Source of the DNA: UBA6168 sp964573725
GTDB lineage: Bacteria > Bacteroidota > Bacteroidia > Chitinophagales > Saprospiraceae
Length of the DNA stretch: 47,108 bases
Reading direction: 5' to 3'
Assembly: GCA_964573725.1 (NCBI GenBank)
Contig: CAZNLJ010000037.1
Coordinates: 1 to 47,108, forward strand
In this document: piece after piece, positions 31,955 to 40,924 of the stretch
Position numbering within the stretch: position 1 is the stretch's first letter
Layout of the letters: each line of letters begins with the position of its first letter
Notes under the pieces: generated by a model
The model's database searches: none
Told to the model about the DNA's origin: nothing
Seen by the model: only the letters and a program-made list of their open reading frames with translations
Made by a program: the position numbers and the translations under genes

Positions 31955-34900
31955 TCAACGGACGACCTTGATGTAACCGGTCAATACATTGTCCCCCCCG
32001 GCGTTCCCCGCGTTCTTGTCGAGTTCCAGCATATAGAAATAAGTACCGGCGGGAACCGGTTTCTTGTCCGATCCGAAGGTGACGTCCCAATCGTTGGCAT
32101 AGGGCTCGAAGATGATGATTTCTCCGCCCCAGCGGTTGAACACCCGGAGTCGGTTGTCCGGGAAATTATCATTTTCCAGACAGGACACATGCAGGACGTC
32201 ATTGGCCCCGTCCCCGTTCGGGGTCAGGATGTTCGGGACGACACAATCCACGTCGAACTCGACGGTCACCCAGGCGGTCGCGCATTGGTCCGGGCAATCG
32301 ACCAGGCAGAGCCGGTACTGGAACTCATCGAAGGTGACGAAAACGCCGCCCGGCGTGTAGGTGAAGGCGCCGTCGTCGGCGATGTCGACGGATCCCTCGG
32401 TCGGCGGCACGACCACGGTAAGGGCGACGGAGCCCTCGAAATCATCATTATCCAGGACATTGCCTTCCAGCACCTGGCTCGCGGGGGCGGAATAGCTGTC
32501 GTCCACCGCCAGCGGAAACGGTGCCGGTGCCACGGGCAGCGGCAGGGAGGCGGCCGAGCAGCCGTCCAGGGCGGCGCTGACGACATAGCTGCCCGGAGCA
32601 GCCGGCGCTTCCAGCAGCAGTTGGGGATCAGAACCGGAGGCCACCGTATCGCCGTCGAGTATCCAGGTGAAGGTGGTACCGAAGGGGAACGTATTGCCGA
32701 CCGAGAGGACCCAGTCGTCGGCGAGGCACAGGGTACCGGGAGGAGCTTCCAGCGCGGGCGCGGGCAGTTCCAGCGCCGCGAGGGAGGCCGAGGAAAGCGA
32801 CACCGAACAGCCCCGGTCGGAGGTCAGGGTCAACAGCAGCGGGCCGTTGTGGTCGGTGTTGGCCAGTTGCACCCATTCGAACGCCGAATCCTGCAGCAGA
32901 ATGCCGCCGGCATCGAAACCGCCCCCGGTGAGGGACCATTCGAGGCTGGCGGCCCCGTTGAGGCCGATGGATACGGCCACCGTCAGGGAATCCGCACCGA
33001 CACAGAGCAAGGCAGGTCCTTCCGCCGAGACGGCACCCTGGGGTCGCGGGTGGACCAGGACCGGGACAGGTTCGGAACCATGGCCGCATTCGCCGGCCGT
33101 CAGGGAGAGGACGTAATCGCCCGAGGCCGCAGGTGTGGCATCGGGAATGACGGCCGGAAACGGTCCGTCCCACGGTGCCGTACCCGTCGCCAGCACCGAT
33201 CCGTCCGGCCCGAACCAGGTGTAGGTCACGGTACCAGCGCCGGCGGCCAGGTTGTTGCCGTCGAGGAAGAGCGTATCCCCCTCACAGCGCTCCACCGGTC
33301 CGGCGGTCACCCCCGGCAAGGGATTGGGTTGGAACACGAGGTCCGTGCACAAGGTATCGGAGAGACAGCCCGGTGCCGACACCATCCAGGCACACAACAA
33401 GCCCGGTGAGGCGATCGGGAAGCAGACTTCCTCCCCGGAGAGTCCGGGGACGGCGGCGGTCGACCCGTCGGCCAGCAGGAGCTGCAAGGTGAGGGGATCC
33501 CCGGGAGCCCCGGCATGGCCGGTGGCACAGACCAATGCGGTGTCCCCGATGCAAAGCGGGCCGGCGGGCTCCAGGGAGAGGAGCGATACCGAAGGCAGCA
33601 CGGAGAGGTCCAGGGAGACCGGGTCGTTGACACAACCGTCGGTACTTGTCAGCTGGAACACATAGGTACCCGCCGTCGCGGAATCAACGGCCGGCAGGTC
33701 CAGCGTCAAAGGCAAGGTGCCGTCCGTCAGGAAAGGTCCGTAGGTCAGCCCGCCCGGACCCGTCCATTGGTAGGACCAACCGATACCGACGGAATCCGGC
33801 AAGGCCACCAGTTGAGCCGGCGTACCCGGACAATAGGGACCACCGCCCGACAAGGATGCGATGTGGACCGCCGGGAAGAGCGTCAGCTGGGTAGTGGCCG
33901 ATTGGGTACACCCGGTTTCAAGCGAACGGACCGTCAGCGTATAACTTCCGGTGGTGGCGGCAAGGACCGAATCAACCGCGAGGGACACCGAGTCGACGAC
34001 CGACACGCCGCTGGAGACAACCGTGCCGCCGAAGGACCAGGCGTACTGGAACCCGGCGCCGTTTGTTCCGGAAACTAAGGCCGTCAGGACCAAGGGGTCG
34101 CCCGGGCAGGCCGACACCAGGGGCGGCATCGAGATGACCGGAAGCGGATCGACGGCGACCTGGATGCATTCCGCAGCGGAAAGGCAGCCCAGGGCAGAAG
34201 CCAGTTGAAGGCAGTAACTGCCTTCGTCGGCAGCCGAGATACCGGGCAAAGCCAGGACAAAGGGCCCAGGGGAAGCCGTGGTGGCGGTGAAAGGCAGGAG
34301 CGATTGCGCGGCATTCGGGCCGGTCCAGGTATAGGTCACCGTGGAATCCAGCGGTACCGGATTCACGGCGGAGAGCAGCAAGGTATCCCCTTCGCAAGTA
34401 TGCTCCGCCAGCAGGGCGGTGGCCACCGGCGATGGAGCCACATCGAGCAGGAAGGAAACCGGCTCGGAAGCACAAGTCCCGACCAGGCAAACCACGGTAT
34501 AGGAACCCGCAAAGGAGGGATTCACATTCGTCAGTTGGAGGCGGACCGTATCCTGGCCGGACAGCGGTGGGCCGGTGGCGGAGAAACCGTTCGGGCCCGA
34601 CCACAAGCAGACCATATCCTGGACACCTGCATTCGCGTTGACGGCGGAAAAGCTGACATCCGCCTGGTCGCAGACCGTGCTACCGCTTCCCAGTGCCTGG
34701 AGAACCGGAGTGGGAACGACGGAGACCGTGGTGGTGACCGTATCCGATACGCAGCCGTCCGTGCTGGTCAGTACCAGGGAGTAGGTGCCCGCATCGGCCG
34801 GACCGACGGTCGGCAGGGAGAAGGAAAGCGTATCGCTGCCGGCGGCTTGTCCGTTCACCTGCAGCGACGGCCCGGACAAGCTGAAATCGAAAGCGGCGGC

Positions 34901-36889
34901 ACTTCCGGAGAGGTCGGCAGCCAGCAGGTTCAGCGGGGATCCTTCGCACAAGACCGCCGGCGGGAACAAGAAGGCCGGATTCGGGGTCGGGAGTACGGTG
35001 AGCGGGAAGGCCAGGGTGTCCGCGCATCCCGAACCGACGGCCGTGGCGATCACCTGATAGGTGCCGGCATCGGCAAGCGACAGCGGCGGCAGCAGGAGAA
35101 AGCTGGTGTCCGAAGGAGCGACCGTATCCGTTGCGAGTAATCCGTTCGGGCCGCTCCAGCCGTAGGCAAGCGAGTCGACCACGCCCGCCCAGCCGTTGAA
35201 GGCGGCCAGGGAAAACGGGCGGTCCGTGCAACCTGTCGCCGGATCCGGCAGCAGGGCGAGGTCCGGGGAAACCAGGTCGCAGACACAATTTTCCACCACG
35301 TTGAGGAAGATGGTATCGTCTTCGATCTCCCCTTCGATGAAGAACCACTGGTCGAGGTAATTGTCGTTGCCCTCCCCGTTGGAGAAGGTGTAGGGTGTGG
35401 AGGTAGCTTGGGGCATACCGGGAATAGGGCTCCCGCCGGCGGGAAAGCTGATAGGGCCGCCGACATCGGTATGGTCGTAGTAGAAAAGGCTGTCCGGTGC
35501 GCCCGGGAAAGGATTTAGCCATTGGAAGGTCACCCCGCCGGGATTGCTTTCGACGTCGGTCAGGGCGATGTGCAATTCCCCGTAGCGCAGGGAGCCGCGC
35601 AGGATGACCGGCAGCGAATCCTGGATGGGGAGGTTGATGCCGAGTCCGTTGCTGCCGTCCCAGAAGATGGAATCGATGCCTTCCTGCAGGGATTGGAAGA
35701 GGACGACATCCACCGGATCCGAAAAAGCGCCGTTGTTGTCCAGGTCCAGCTGCAGGGTCATGTTCCCGCCGAGATTGGTATGGATGACGAACCAGCCGCC
35801 GTGGCCGAAGCCCAGGTTGCCGGGTGCGCAGGGATCGCCGTCGGGGTTGGCGCCCACGAAGGAAAATTCATAGATTTCCAGTGGCTCGATGGTGCGGAAC
35901 AGCCAGGTCTCGTGGGAGTTTTGCCGATAGATGTCGGTGACGGGCGCCAGGGCCGGCATATCCGGATCGGGCGGATTGAAGAAAATCTTGTTGTTGATCA
36001 GGGGGCCGGCATCGGCGGCCTGCGGTTCGTAGAGATAGGTACCGTTGGGCTGCCAGGAGGCGATGTCGTCGCTCCGGACAAAGGCATTACGCGGCTTGGA
36101 CCGGTAGATCGGGTTGCCGGTACCGTCCACCAGTCCCAGGGAGTTGGAGGAGATGGGAAACCGGAAGGGATCCGCTTCCTGGACGTTGACCTGATAGAGG
36201 TAACCATCCTGGGTGAGCACATAAAATACGGGGGAGGTGGTGACCCCGTTGTTGTTGATGATGGAGATATGTTCCTGGGTGTACAGTCTGCCTTCCCGGA
36301 CGGTCCCCCCTTCGTTGGCCGGAGCATCCTGGGAGACGGTCACATCCCAGGCGAGTACGACCCGTTGGGCGTTGGGTTGGTTTTGGGCACGGGTCCAGGG
36401 ATCGTTGTTGAGGATATTGAGAAAGCTGGCGTTGATATACCCGGGAAAATCGAAGACGACCGTCCAGACCCCGGCTTCGCCGCCGCCGACCGGCACCACG
36501 CCCGGCACGTAGCCGGCACCCTGGGCGGTACCGCCGCCGGTGGGGCCGGCGGCTTCCTGGATATGGTTGAAGATGATGCCCTGCCCGACGGAGGGGCCGG
36601 AATTATCGAAGGTGGCGGCGAGGGTACCGTCGGGGCGGTACACCTGGATGAAGCCGCCCTGGAGGCCGGTATGGCTTGCGCCCACCTGGATGAACTCCCC
36701 TTCCCCGGCGAATACCTTGAGCTGTTGCGGGTCGCGGGTATCGAGGAAAAGCCGGTAACCGGGATAATTGACAAAATCCTTGGAGCCTTCGGCGGAGGCG
36801 GTGCGGGAGATCAGCAGCAGGAGGGCGAGCAAGCTGGCGGCGGGGACTACCTTCCGGGCTAGGGGTGCAAGACGCATGCTTTTGTACAT
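31955..36889 (-). CDS. Giant T9SS type B surface protein with tandem Ig-like domains
   Basis: The 1644-residue product starts at ATG 36889 (or 36877), giving a signal peptide (KVVPAASLLALLLLISRTASA). The longer frame to 36952 is unlikely. Residues 30-530 form a unique N-terminal region (including VNYPGYRLFLDTRDPQQLKV and YEFSFVGANPDGDPCAPGN). About ten Ig-like repeats of 75-90 residues follow (about 540-1440), recognisable by WSGPNG/WTGPN and SADAGTY-type motifs. A cadherin-like 'DDSYSAPASQVLEGNVLDNDDFEG' type segment (shown here only as DDSYSAPAS and GNVLDNDDF) follows at about 1450-1545. The final ~95 residues (NILTPNGDGANDVLHVSC, RVFNRWGGEII, GTYFYMLELD, LTGYIKVVR) are the type B sorting domain. 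It is the probable substrate of the PorP/SprF protein encoded next, comparable to SprB-like adhesins of gliding bacteria. Confidence 0.9.
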   Translation of the reverse strand: MYKSMRLAPLARKVVPAASLLALLLLISRTASAEGSKDFVNYPGYRLFLDTRDPQQLKVFAGEGEFIQVGASHTGLQGGFIQVYRPDGTLAATFDNSGPSVGQGIIFNHIQEAAGPTGGGTAQGAGYVPGVVPVGGGEAGVWTVVFDFPGYINASFLNILNNDPWTRAQNQPNAQRVVLAWDVTVSQDAPANEGGTVREGRLYTQEHISIINNNGVTTSPVFYVLTQDGYLYQVNVQEADPFRFPISSNSLGLVDGTGNPIYRSKPRNAFVRSDDIASWQPNGTYLYEPQAADAGPLINNKIFFNPPDPDMPALAPVTDIYRQNSHETWLFRTIEPLEIYEFSFVGANPDGDPCAPGNLGFGHGGWFVIHTNLGGNMTLQLDLDNNGAFSDPVDVVLFQSLQEGIDSIFWDGSNGLGINLPIQDSLPVILRGSLRYGELHIALTDVESNPGGVTFQWLNPFPGAPDSLFYYDHTDVGGPISFPAGGSPIPGMPQATSTPYTFSNGEGNDNYLDQWFFIEGEIEDDTIFLNVVENCVCDLVSPDLALLPDPATGCTDRPFSLAAFNGWAGVVDSLAYGWSGPNGLLATDTVAPSDTSFLLLPPLSLADAGTYQVIATAVGSGCADTLAFPLTVLPTPNPAFLFPPAVLCEGSPLNLLAADLSGSAAAFDFSLSGPSLQVNGQAAGSDTLSFSLPTVGPADAGTYSLVLTSTDGCVSDTVTTTVSVVPTPVLQALGSGSTVCDQADVSFSAVNANAGVQDMVCLWSGPNGFSATGPPLSGQDTVRLQLTNVNPSFAGSYTVVCLVGTCASEPVSFLLDVAPSPVATALLAEHTCEGDTLLLSAVNPVPLDSTVTYTWTGPNAAQSLLPFTATTASPGPFVLALPGISAADEGSYCLQLASALGCLSAAECIQVAVDPLPVISMPPLVSACPGDPLVLTALVSGTNGAGFQYAWSFGGTVVSSGVSVVDSVSLAVDSVLAATTGSYTLTVRSLETGCTQSATTQLTLFPAVHIASLSGGGPYCPGTPAQLVALPDSVGIGWSYQWTGPGGLTYGPFLTDGTLPLTLDLPAVDSATAGTYVFQLTSTDGCVNDPVSLDLSVLPSVSLLSLEPAGPLCIGDTALVCATGHAGAPGDPLTLQLLLADGSTAAVPGLSGEEVCFPIASPGLLCAWMVSAPGCLSDTLCTDLVFQPNPLPGVTAGPVERCEGDTLFLDGNNLAAGAGTVTYTWFGPDGSVLATGTAPWDGPFPAVIPDATPAASGDYVLSLTAGECGHGSEPVPVLVHPRPQGAVSAEGPALLCVGADSLTVAVSIGLNGAASLEWSLTGGGFDAGGILLQDSAFEWVQLANTDHNGPLLLTLTSDRGCSVSLSSASLAALELPAPALEAPPGTLCLADDWVLSVGNTFPFGTTFTWILDGDTVASGSDPQLLLEAPAAPGSYVVSAALDGCSAASLPLPVAPAPFPLAVDDSYSAPASQVLEGNVLDNDDFEGSVALTVVVPPTEGSVDIADDGAFTYTPGGVFVTFDEFQYRLCLVDCPDQCATAWVTVEFDVDCVVPNILTPNGDGANDVLHVSCLENDNFPDNRLRVFNRWGGEIIIFEPYANDWDVTFGSDKKPVPAGTYFYMLELDKNAGNAGGDNVLTGYIKVVR

Positions 36890-37355
36890 GTACGAATTAT
36901 TTAAATATCTGAGAACGGAAACACCGTGCGGCCGAAGTTCCCGGCCCGCCATGCCGGGCGGGGCACGGCGGATACGACGGTGCGGCCAGGTTGCGAATCG
37001 ATTCGACAGCGGCCGTCATTCCGGCGGTCCGGTTTTCATGGGAGGCTTGGGCGGTGTACAGTTTCGGCAGGGATTGGTTACTTCCCGGGGAATTACGCGG
37101 AATAGGCGGCGGCGGCCTGTAGGTCGCCGGTTGGTCCGTGTTCCATAGCGGGAAGGGATTTCGAGGACAGGGAAGGCGGAACGCATGGTTCCCGGGAAGC
37201 GGAGTTTACCGGAAACGTTCCCGGCAAACAATCGACCGAATCCGGACAAAAGTAACTATTTTTTCAGCTTGCGGAAGCGAAGGCGCTTACAAATTTCAGC
37301 GGGTTCGCCAAAACCGGACACAAAAGTGAGCGGGTAAGACATCGGGAGGGACGAA
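36890..37355. other. Intergenic region upstream of the giant surface protein
   Basis: No gene is supported; short frames here encode Arg/Pro-rich nonsense. The minus strand carries a -7-type motif at 37247-37254, implying a leader of about 350 bases for the giant gene. The leader is GC-rich, with several short inverted repeats but nothing I can name. Confidence 0.45.
37247..37254 (-). promoter_or_regulatory. Candidate promoter of the surface-protein module
   Basis: Minus strand reads TACTTTTG, matching TAnnTTTG, within an AT-rich patch. It would drive the giant protein, PorP/SprF and OmpA genes. No TTTG at the standard -33 spacing. Confidence 0.4.
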
Positions 37356-38060
37356 TCAAGGTTCCGGTGCGGATTTTTCGACGGCAGGGAACGGATAGCC
37401 GGCTTCCTGGCGGACCATGACCCACAGGAGGGCGGCCAGGAAGGTCGGGGTGAGGATGTCCGTATGCGGGGAGAGCAGCGTCAGGGCCCGGGGGGCATGG
37501 GATGTTCCGCGGGTCGGGGCGAGGAGGCGGGCGGCGGGTTCCGGGCCGAGTAGGAGCAGCCAGGCGGCGGGCGGATCTTCGCGGCGGATGGTGACCGGCA
37601 GCCGGGAGGAGTCGGCAGGTTGGAGGCGTCCGTCCGGATGGATGGTAGCGAGTGGTGTCCCGTTGAAGAGCACGGTGGTACGGGAACGGCCGACGAGGAA
37701 TCGGTAGGTCCCCTCGGCAAGGATGGCCAGGGCGACGGCCTGGTGGCCGAAACCGGGAAAACGTTGATAGGCCCAGGCAACGACAGCTTCGTGATAGATG
37801 GTAGCGAAAAGACCTTTGCGGGTCGGTGCGACCCCGCTCCGGCGGGATTGGCGGAGGAGGCGGAAGGAGAGCTGGGAAAGCTCTTCCGGGGAGAGCGGGA
37901 CCAGTGCTTCGCACCAGGGGAGGAGCGAATCCTGCAGCGAATCCAGCGCCCGGTTTTTCCGGCGGAGGCCGGGATGAAAATGCCGGGCGGTCTGCAAGGT
38001 GAGGTATACGCCGGATCCACCCAGGGCGAGCATGGCGGCCAATAACAAACCAGGATCCAT
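37356..38060 (-). CDS. Uncharacterised membrane-anchored protein downstream of rpoD
   Basis: I do not recognise this 234-residue protein. It has one N-terminal hydrophobic segment (about residues 3-22, GLLLAAMLALGGSGVYLTL), a basic cytoplasmic-looking stretch (RHFHPGLRRKNRALDSLQDSL), and a globular part. A second hydrophobic segment lies near the C-terminus (ILTPTFLAALLWVMV). It starts 39 bases after the rpoD stop on the same strand, so it is probably in the rpoD transcript. Codon use and GC match the neighbours, and the frame is long and uninterrupted, which supports a real gene despite the lack of a family. Confidence 0.6.
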   Translation of the reverse strand: MDPGLLLAAMLALGGSGVYLTLQTARHFHPGLRRKNRALDSLQDSLLPWCEALVPLSPEELSQLSFRLLRQSRRSGVAPTRKGLFATIYHEAVVAWAYQRFPGFGHQAVALAILAEGTYRFLVGRSRTTVLFNGTPLATIHPDGRLQPADSSRLPVTIRREDPPAAWLLLLGPEPAARLLAPTRGTSHAPRALTLLSPHTDILTPTFLAALLWVMVRQEAGYPFPAVEKSAPEP

Positions 38061-38099
38061 ATCAAACGGGTTTCCGGGCGGACTTCAGGCGGGCGTGCC

Positions 38100-38966
38100 T
38101 CATCCGAGATAGGATTTCAGGGCATTCCGGTTGTAGGCTTTCCGGAGGCGGCGGATGGCCCGTTCCTTGATTTGGCGGACCCGCTCGCGGGTCAGGCAGT
38201 ACATTTCGCCGATTTCCTCCAGGGTGAGGGCTTTATGGCCGTTGAGTCCGTAATAAGCGGAAAGGACCTCCACTTCCCGGGGGGAAAGGATGGAGAGGCC
38301 TGCCCTTACTTCCTCTTTGAGGGATTGGTCCATGAGGGCATCATCCGGCCGGTCGCTGTCCTTGTCGGCGATGAGGTCCAGCATGGTCGCGTCGCTGTCC
38401 TCGCCGCCGATGGGGGCGTCCACGGAGACATGGCGCATGTTCCCTTTCATCATGTTGGAGATTTCCTTAGGGGTCAGGTTCAGGATTTCGGCCAGTTCCT
38501 CCTCGGTGGGTTCCCTTTCGAATTCCTGGACAAAGGAGATGAAAGCCTCATTGATACGGTTGTAGGAGCCGACCTTGTTGAGGGGAAGGCGTACGATCCG
38601 GGAATATTCCACGATGGCCTGGAGAATGGATTGGCGGATCCACCAGACCGCATAGGAAATGAACTTGAAGCCTTTGGTCTCGTCGAAGCGGCGGGCGGCC
38701 TTCATGAGGCCGACATTGCCTTCGTTGATGAGGTCGCTGAGGGAGAGGCCTTGGTTCTGGTATTGTTTGGCGACGGAAACCACGAAGCGGAGGTTCGCGC
38801 GGGTCAGCCGGTTGAGGGCTTCCTGGTCGCCGGCGCGGATCAGTTTGGCCAGTTCCGCCTCCTCCTCGGCGGTAAGCATGTCGATTTTCCCGATATCATT
38901 CAGGTACTTGTCGAGTGCCAGGCTTTCCCTGGAGGTTATCTTGTTGGTGATTTTTAACTGGCGCAT
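38100..38966 (-). CDS. rpoD: Primary RNA polymerase sigma factor (sigma-70 family, Bacteroidota type)
   Basis: Directs RNA polymerase to housekeeping promoters. The 288-residue protein starts MRQLKITNKITSRESLALDKYLNDIGKIDMLTAEEE (residues 1-36, written here as MRQLKITNKI ... KYLNDIG). It has region 2 (NLRFVVSVAKQYQNQG, LSDLINEGNVGLMKAA, RFDETKGFKFISYAVWWIRQ), region 3 (LAEILNLTPKEIS) and region 4 with a helix-turn-helix (LTLEEIGEMYCLTRERVRQI). It lacks the long region 1.1 and non-conserved insert of proteobacterial RpoD. This is the sigma type associated with the -33/-7 (TTTG / TAnnTTTG) promoters seen in this window. Its leader holds one such motif, which would allow autoregulation. Confidence 0.95.
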   Translation of the reverse strand: MRQLKITNKITSRESLALDKYLNDIGKIDMLTAEEEAELAKLIRAGDQEALNRLTRANLRFVVSVAKQYQNQGLSLSDLINEGNVGLMKAARRFDETKGFKFISYAVWWIRQSILQAIVEYSRIVRLPLNKVGSYNRINEAFISFVQEFEREPTEEELAEILNLTPKEISNMMKGNMRHVSVDAPIGGEDSDATMLDLIADKDSDRPDDALMDQSLKEEVRAGLSILSPREVEVLSAYYGLNGHKALTLEEIGEMYCLTRERVRQIKERAIRRLRKAYNRNALKSYLG

Positions 38967-39184
38967 CAGGTTCCTATTTACGCTTCAGGGTTGTGGTGAC
39001 GATCGGTATGCCGGACCGTATCCGCCATGCGGCCGGGGCCATGACGGCCCTACCATGCATATGACTTCTAAAAACTACGCCAAACTAAACAAAAAAGTTA
39101 CCACTTGAAAACCCGGCACCGGCTCTTTTTTCCGGTCGGGGCAAAATTTAACGTTTGTAAACCACGGCGAAATTAATACATATT

Positions 39185-39192
39185 CAAATGTA
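39185..39192 (-). promoter_or_regulatory. Candidate rpoD promoter
   Basis: Minus strand reads TACATTTG (TAnnTTTG), with TTTG 24 bases upstream of it, slightly wide for a -33 element. The surrounding 39140-39230 is the most AT-rich patch of this part. The leader to the rpoD ATG would be about 215 bases. Confidence 0.55.
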
Positions 39193-39249
39193 TTTCAATT
39201 ACTTAAGTCGTCATGCCAAACAATTTGACCAGCGGTGTCCACCGAGTCC

Positions 39250-39831
39250 TCAATGCATGCGATCACCGCGGACATTCAGGCCCTGCATGATGCCCGCCTC
39301 GTGGTCGAGGTATTGCTGCCAGCGGAGGCGGACGGGTTCCTCCCCGAAGTAGTGGCGGGCGAGATCGAGGAACATCCGGTAGTGTCCGGCCTCCGAGACC
39401 ATGAAACGGTGGTAGAATTCCCGGAGGTTTTCTTCCTTCATATGCAAGGAGAGCAGGCGGAAACGCTCACAGCTTCGCGCTTCGATGAGGGCGCAAACGA
39501 GGAGGCGTTCGAGGAACCGGTCCTCCCGGCTGCCCCCTTTTTTCTCGAACTGGAGCAAGGCGTTGACATATTCGTCCTTACGCTGCCGCCCGAGGGCGAT
39601 CCCGCGTTTTTCCATTTCCAGCAAGACCAGCCGGAAATGTCCCCACTCTTCGGTCACCACCGGGGCGAGGGCCCGGACCATTTCCGTTTTTTCCGGAAAC
39701 TGTTGGATAAGGGAGATGCAGGAAGTGGCGGCCTTTTGTTCGCAATAGGCATGGTCCGTCAGAATTTCCGCGAGGTCTTTTTCCGCGAGGTCGACCCATC
39801 TGGGGTCGGTCGGCAATTTCAATCCGAGCAT
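39250..39831 (-). CDS. miaE: tRNA 2-methylthio-N6-isopentenyladenosine-37 hydroxylase
   Basis: Ferritin-like diiron monooxygenase that hydroxylates ms2i6A at position 37 of tRNAs reading UNN codons. The 193-residue protein starts at ATG 39831 (MLGLKLPTDPRWVDLAEKDL); the frame continues upstream across the dacA promoter and beyond, but without family similarity. Diiron ligands are visible as Glu31 (YCEQKA), Glu62-x-x-His65 (EEWGHF), Glu117 (LIEARSCERF) and Glu147-x-x-His150 (SEAGHYRMF), in the spacing expected for MiaE. It is divergent from dacA, with 169 bases between the two starts. Confidence 0.9.
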   Translation of the reverse strand: MLGLKLPTDPRWVDLAEKDLAEILTDHAYCEQKAATSCISLIQQFPEKTEMVRALAPVVTEEWGHFRLVLLEMEKRGIALGRQRKDEYVNALLQFEKKGGSREDRFLERLLVCALIEARSCERFRLLSLHMKEENLREFYHRFMVSEAGHYRMFLDLARHYFGEEPVRLRWQQYLDHEAGIMQGLNVRGDRMH

Positions 39832-39972
39832 GAGGAAGCGTTTGAAGGTGGAGGAAAGGGTGGATGGTCCGGCGGGCGACGGCCCGCGGGCCGGACGTCT
39901 TTGCAAAAAAAGGCAGTCCCGCGCACAGGCAGAAGCGAAAGGGGATATTTTTTCCGGGCGTAAAAAACGCTG

Positions 39973-39980
39973 TAACTTTG
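39973..39980 (+). promoter_or_regulatory. Promoter of dacA
   Basis: TAACTTTG matches TAnnTTTG. It lies 20 bases before the ATG at 40001, so the leader would be very short (about 15 bases). A T-rich patch at about 39946-39953 may act as the -33 element. Confidence 0.55.
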
Positions 39981-40000
39981 TGGTAAAACAAGCTGAAACT

Positions 40001-40804
40001 ATGAAATGGCTGCCGGCGCTGGAAATCGGCTTCCTGGAAATGACCTTGTGGGACCTCGTCGACATCCTCGTCGTGGGGTGGCTGCTGTACCGCACCTACA
40101 AGTTGTTGCGCGGCAGCATCGCCCTGAACATCGTCCTGGGCATCCTGGTGCTCTATGTGGCCGGCTGGGTGGTGGAAGTGTTGGACATGGACATGTTGTC
40201 GGGGTTGTTGAGCCAGTTCATGAATGTCGGGTTCCTGATCGTCATCATCGTCTTCCAGCCGGAGGTACGCCGATTCCTGCTCTTGCTGGGAAAAACGACC
40301 TTGCGCAGTCGCCACAACATCCTGCACCGTTGGTTGTCGATCAAGTTGACACAACGGCAGGACAGGCAGCAAACGGCGGAGGAGATACGGACGGCAGTAC
40401 TTCGCCTGAGCCGGGAACGGACAGGCGCCCTGCTGGTCTTTTCCCAAGACATCGAGTTGGAGGCCATCGGCCACTCTGCCATCCTGTTGGATGCGAACAT
40501 ACATCATTCCCTGTTGCTCAGCATCTTCCAGCGGGAGAGCCCGTTGCACGACGGGGCGGTGGTCATTTCCCACAACAAGGTGGTGGCCGCCGGCTGTATC
40601 CTGCCGGTATCAGAGAGTATGTCCCTGCCGGCCGATACCGGCCTACGGCACCGGGCCGGACTGGGTGTGACGGAGCGGACGCAGGCGACCTGCCTGGTCA
40701 TCTCGGAGGAGACCGGGATCATCAGCTTCGCGGAGGACGGCCGGCTGGAATACGGTGTGTCGGACCAGCGTTTGCAGGAAATCCTGCTCAAGGTGCAGCT
40801 TTGA
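40001..40804 (+). CDS. dacA: Diadenylate cyclase (CdaA/DacA type)
   Basis: Makes the second messenger c-di-AMP from two ATP. The 267-residue protein has three N-terminal membrane segments (about residues 17-32, 40-58 and 72-86), then the DisA_N cyclase domain. Its catalytic motifs are DGA at 184-186 (SPLHDGAVVI) and RHR at 216-218 (GLRHRAGLG); both are intact, so activity is expected. The ATG at 40001 is chosen because it follows the promoter motif directly and begins the first membrane helix after a short head; the longer frame to 39830 overlaps miaE. An M20 dipeptidase follows with its own promoter; no glmM or ybbR neighbour is seen. Confidence 0.94.
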   Translation: MKWLPALEIGFLEMTLWDLVDILVVGWLLYRTYKLLRGSIALNIVLGILVLYVAGWVVEVLDMDMLSGLLSQFMNVGFLIVIIVFQPEVRRFLLLLGKTTLRSRHNILHRWLSIKLTQRQDRQQTAEEIRTAVLRLSRERTGALLVFSQDIELEAIGHSAILLDANIHHSLLLSIFQRESPLHDGAVVISHNKVVAAGCILPVSESMSLPADTGLRHRAGLGVTERTQATCLVISEETGIISFAEDGRLEYGVSDQRLQEILLKVQL

Positions 40805-40812
40805 AGCCCTTG

Positions 40813-40844
40813 TTTGGCATTCCCTGATCTTTCGCTTAACTTTG
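40813..40844 (+). promoter_or_regulatory. Bacteroidota -33/-7 promoter of the dipeptidase gene
   Basis: TTTG at 40813-40816 and TAACTTTG at 40837-40844, separated by 20 bases, match the full -33/-7 pattern. This is the best promoter in the window. Start of transcription is expected near 40851, giving a leader of about 75 bases. Confidence 0.75.
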
Positions 40845-40924
40845 GCCTGCCGGTCGCCGGCGGACGGGCCGTCCCGGTCCGTCTACCGACGCGGCCCCAT
40901 CGTCCTTTCCAATCAATCAGACCT

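Noticed and set aside
37016..37249. A 77-codon minus-strand frame in the leader of the giant surface-protein gene.
   Set aside because: Arg/Pro-rich without hydrophobic core or signal, typical of random GC-rich sequence.
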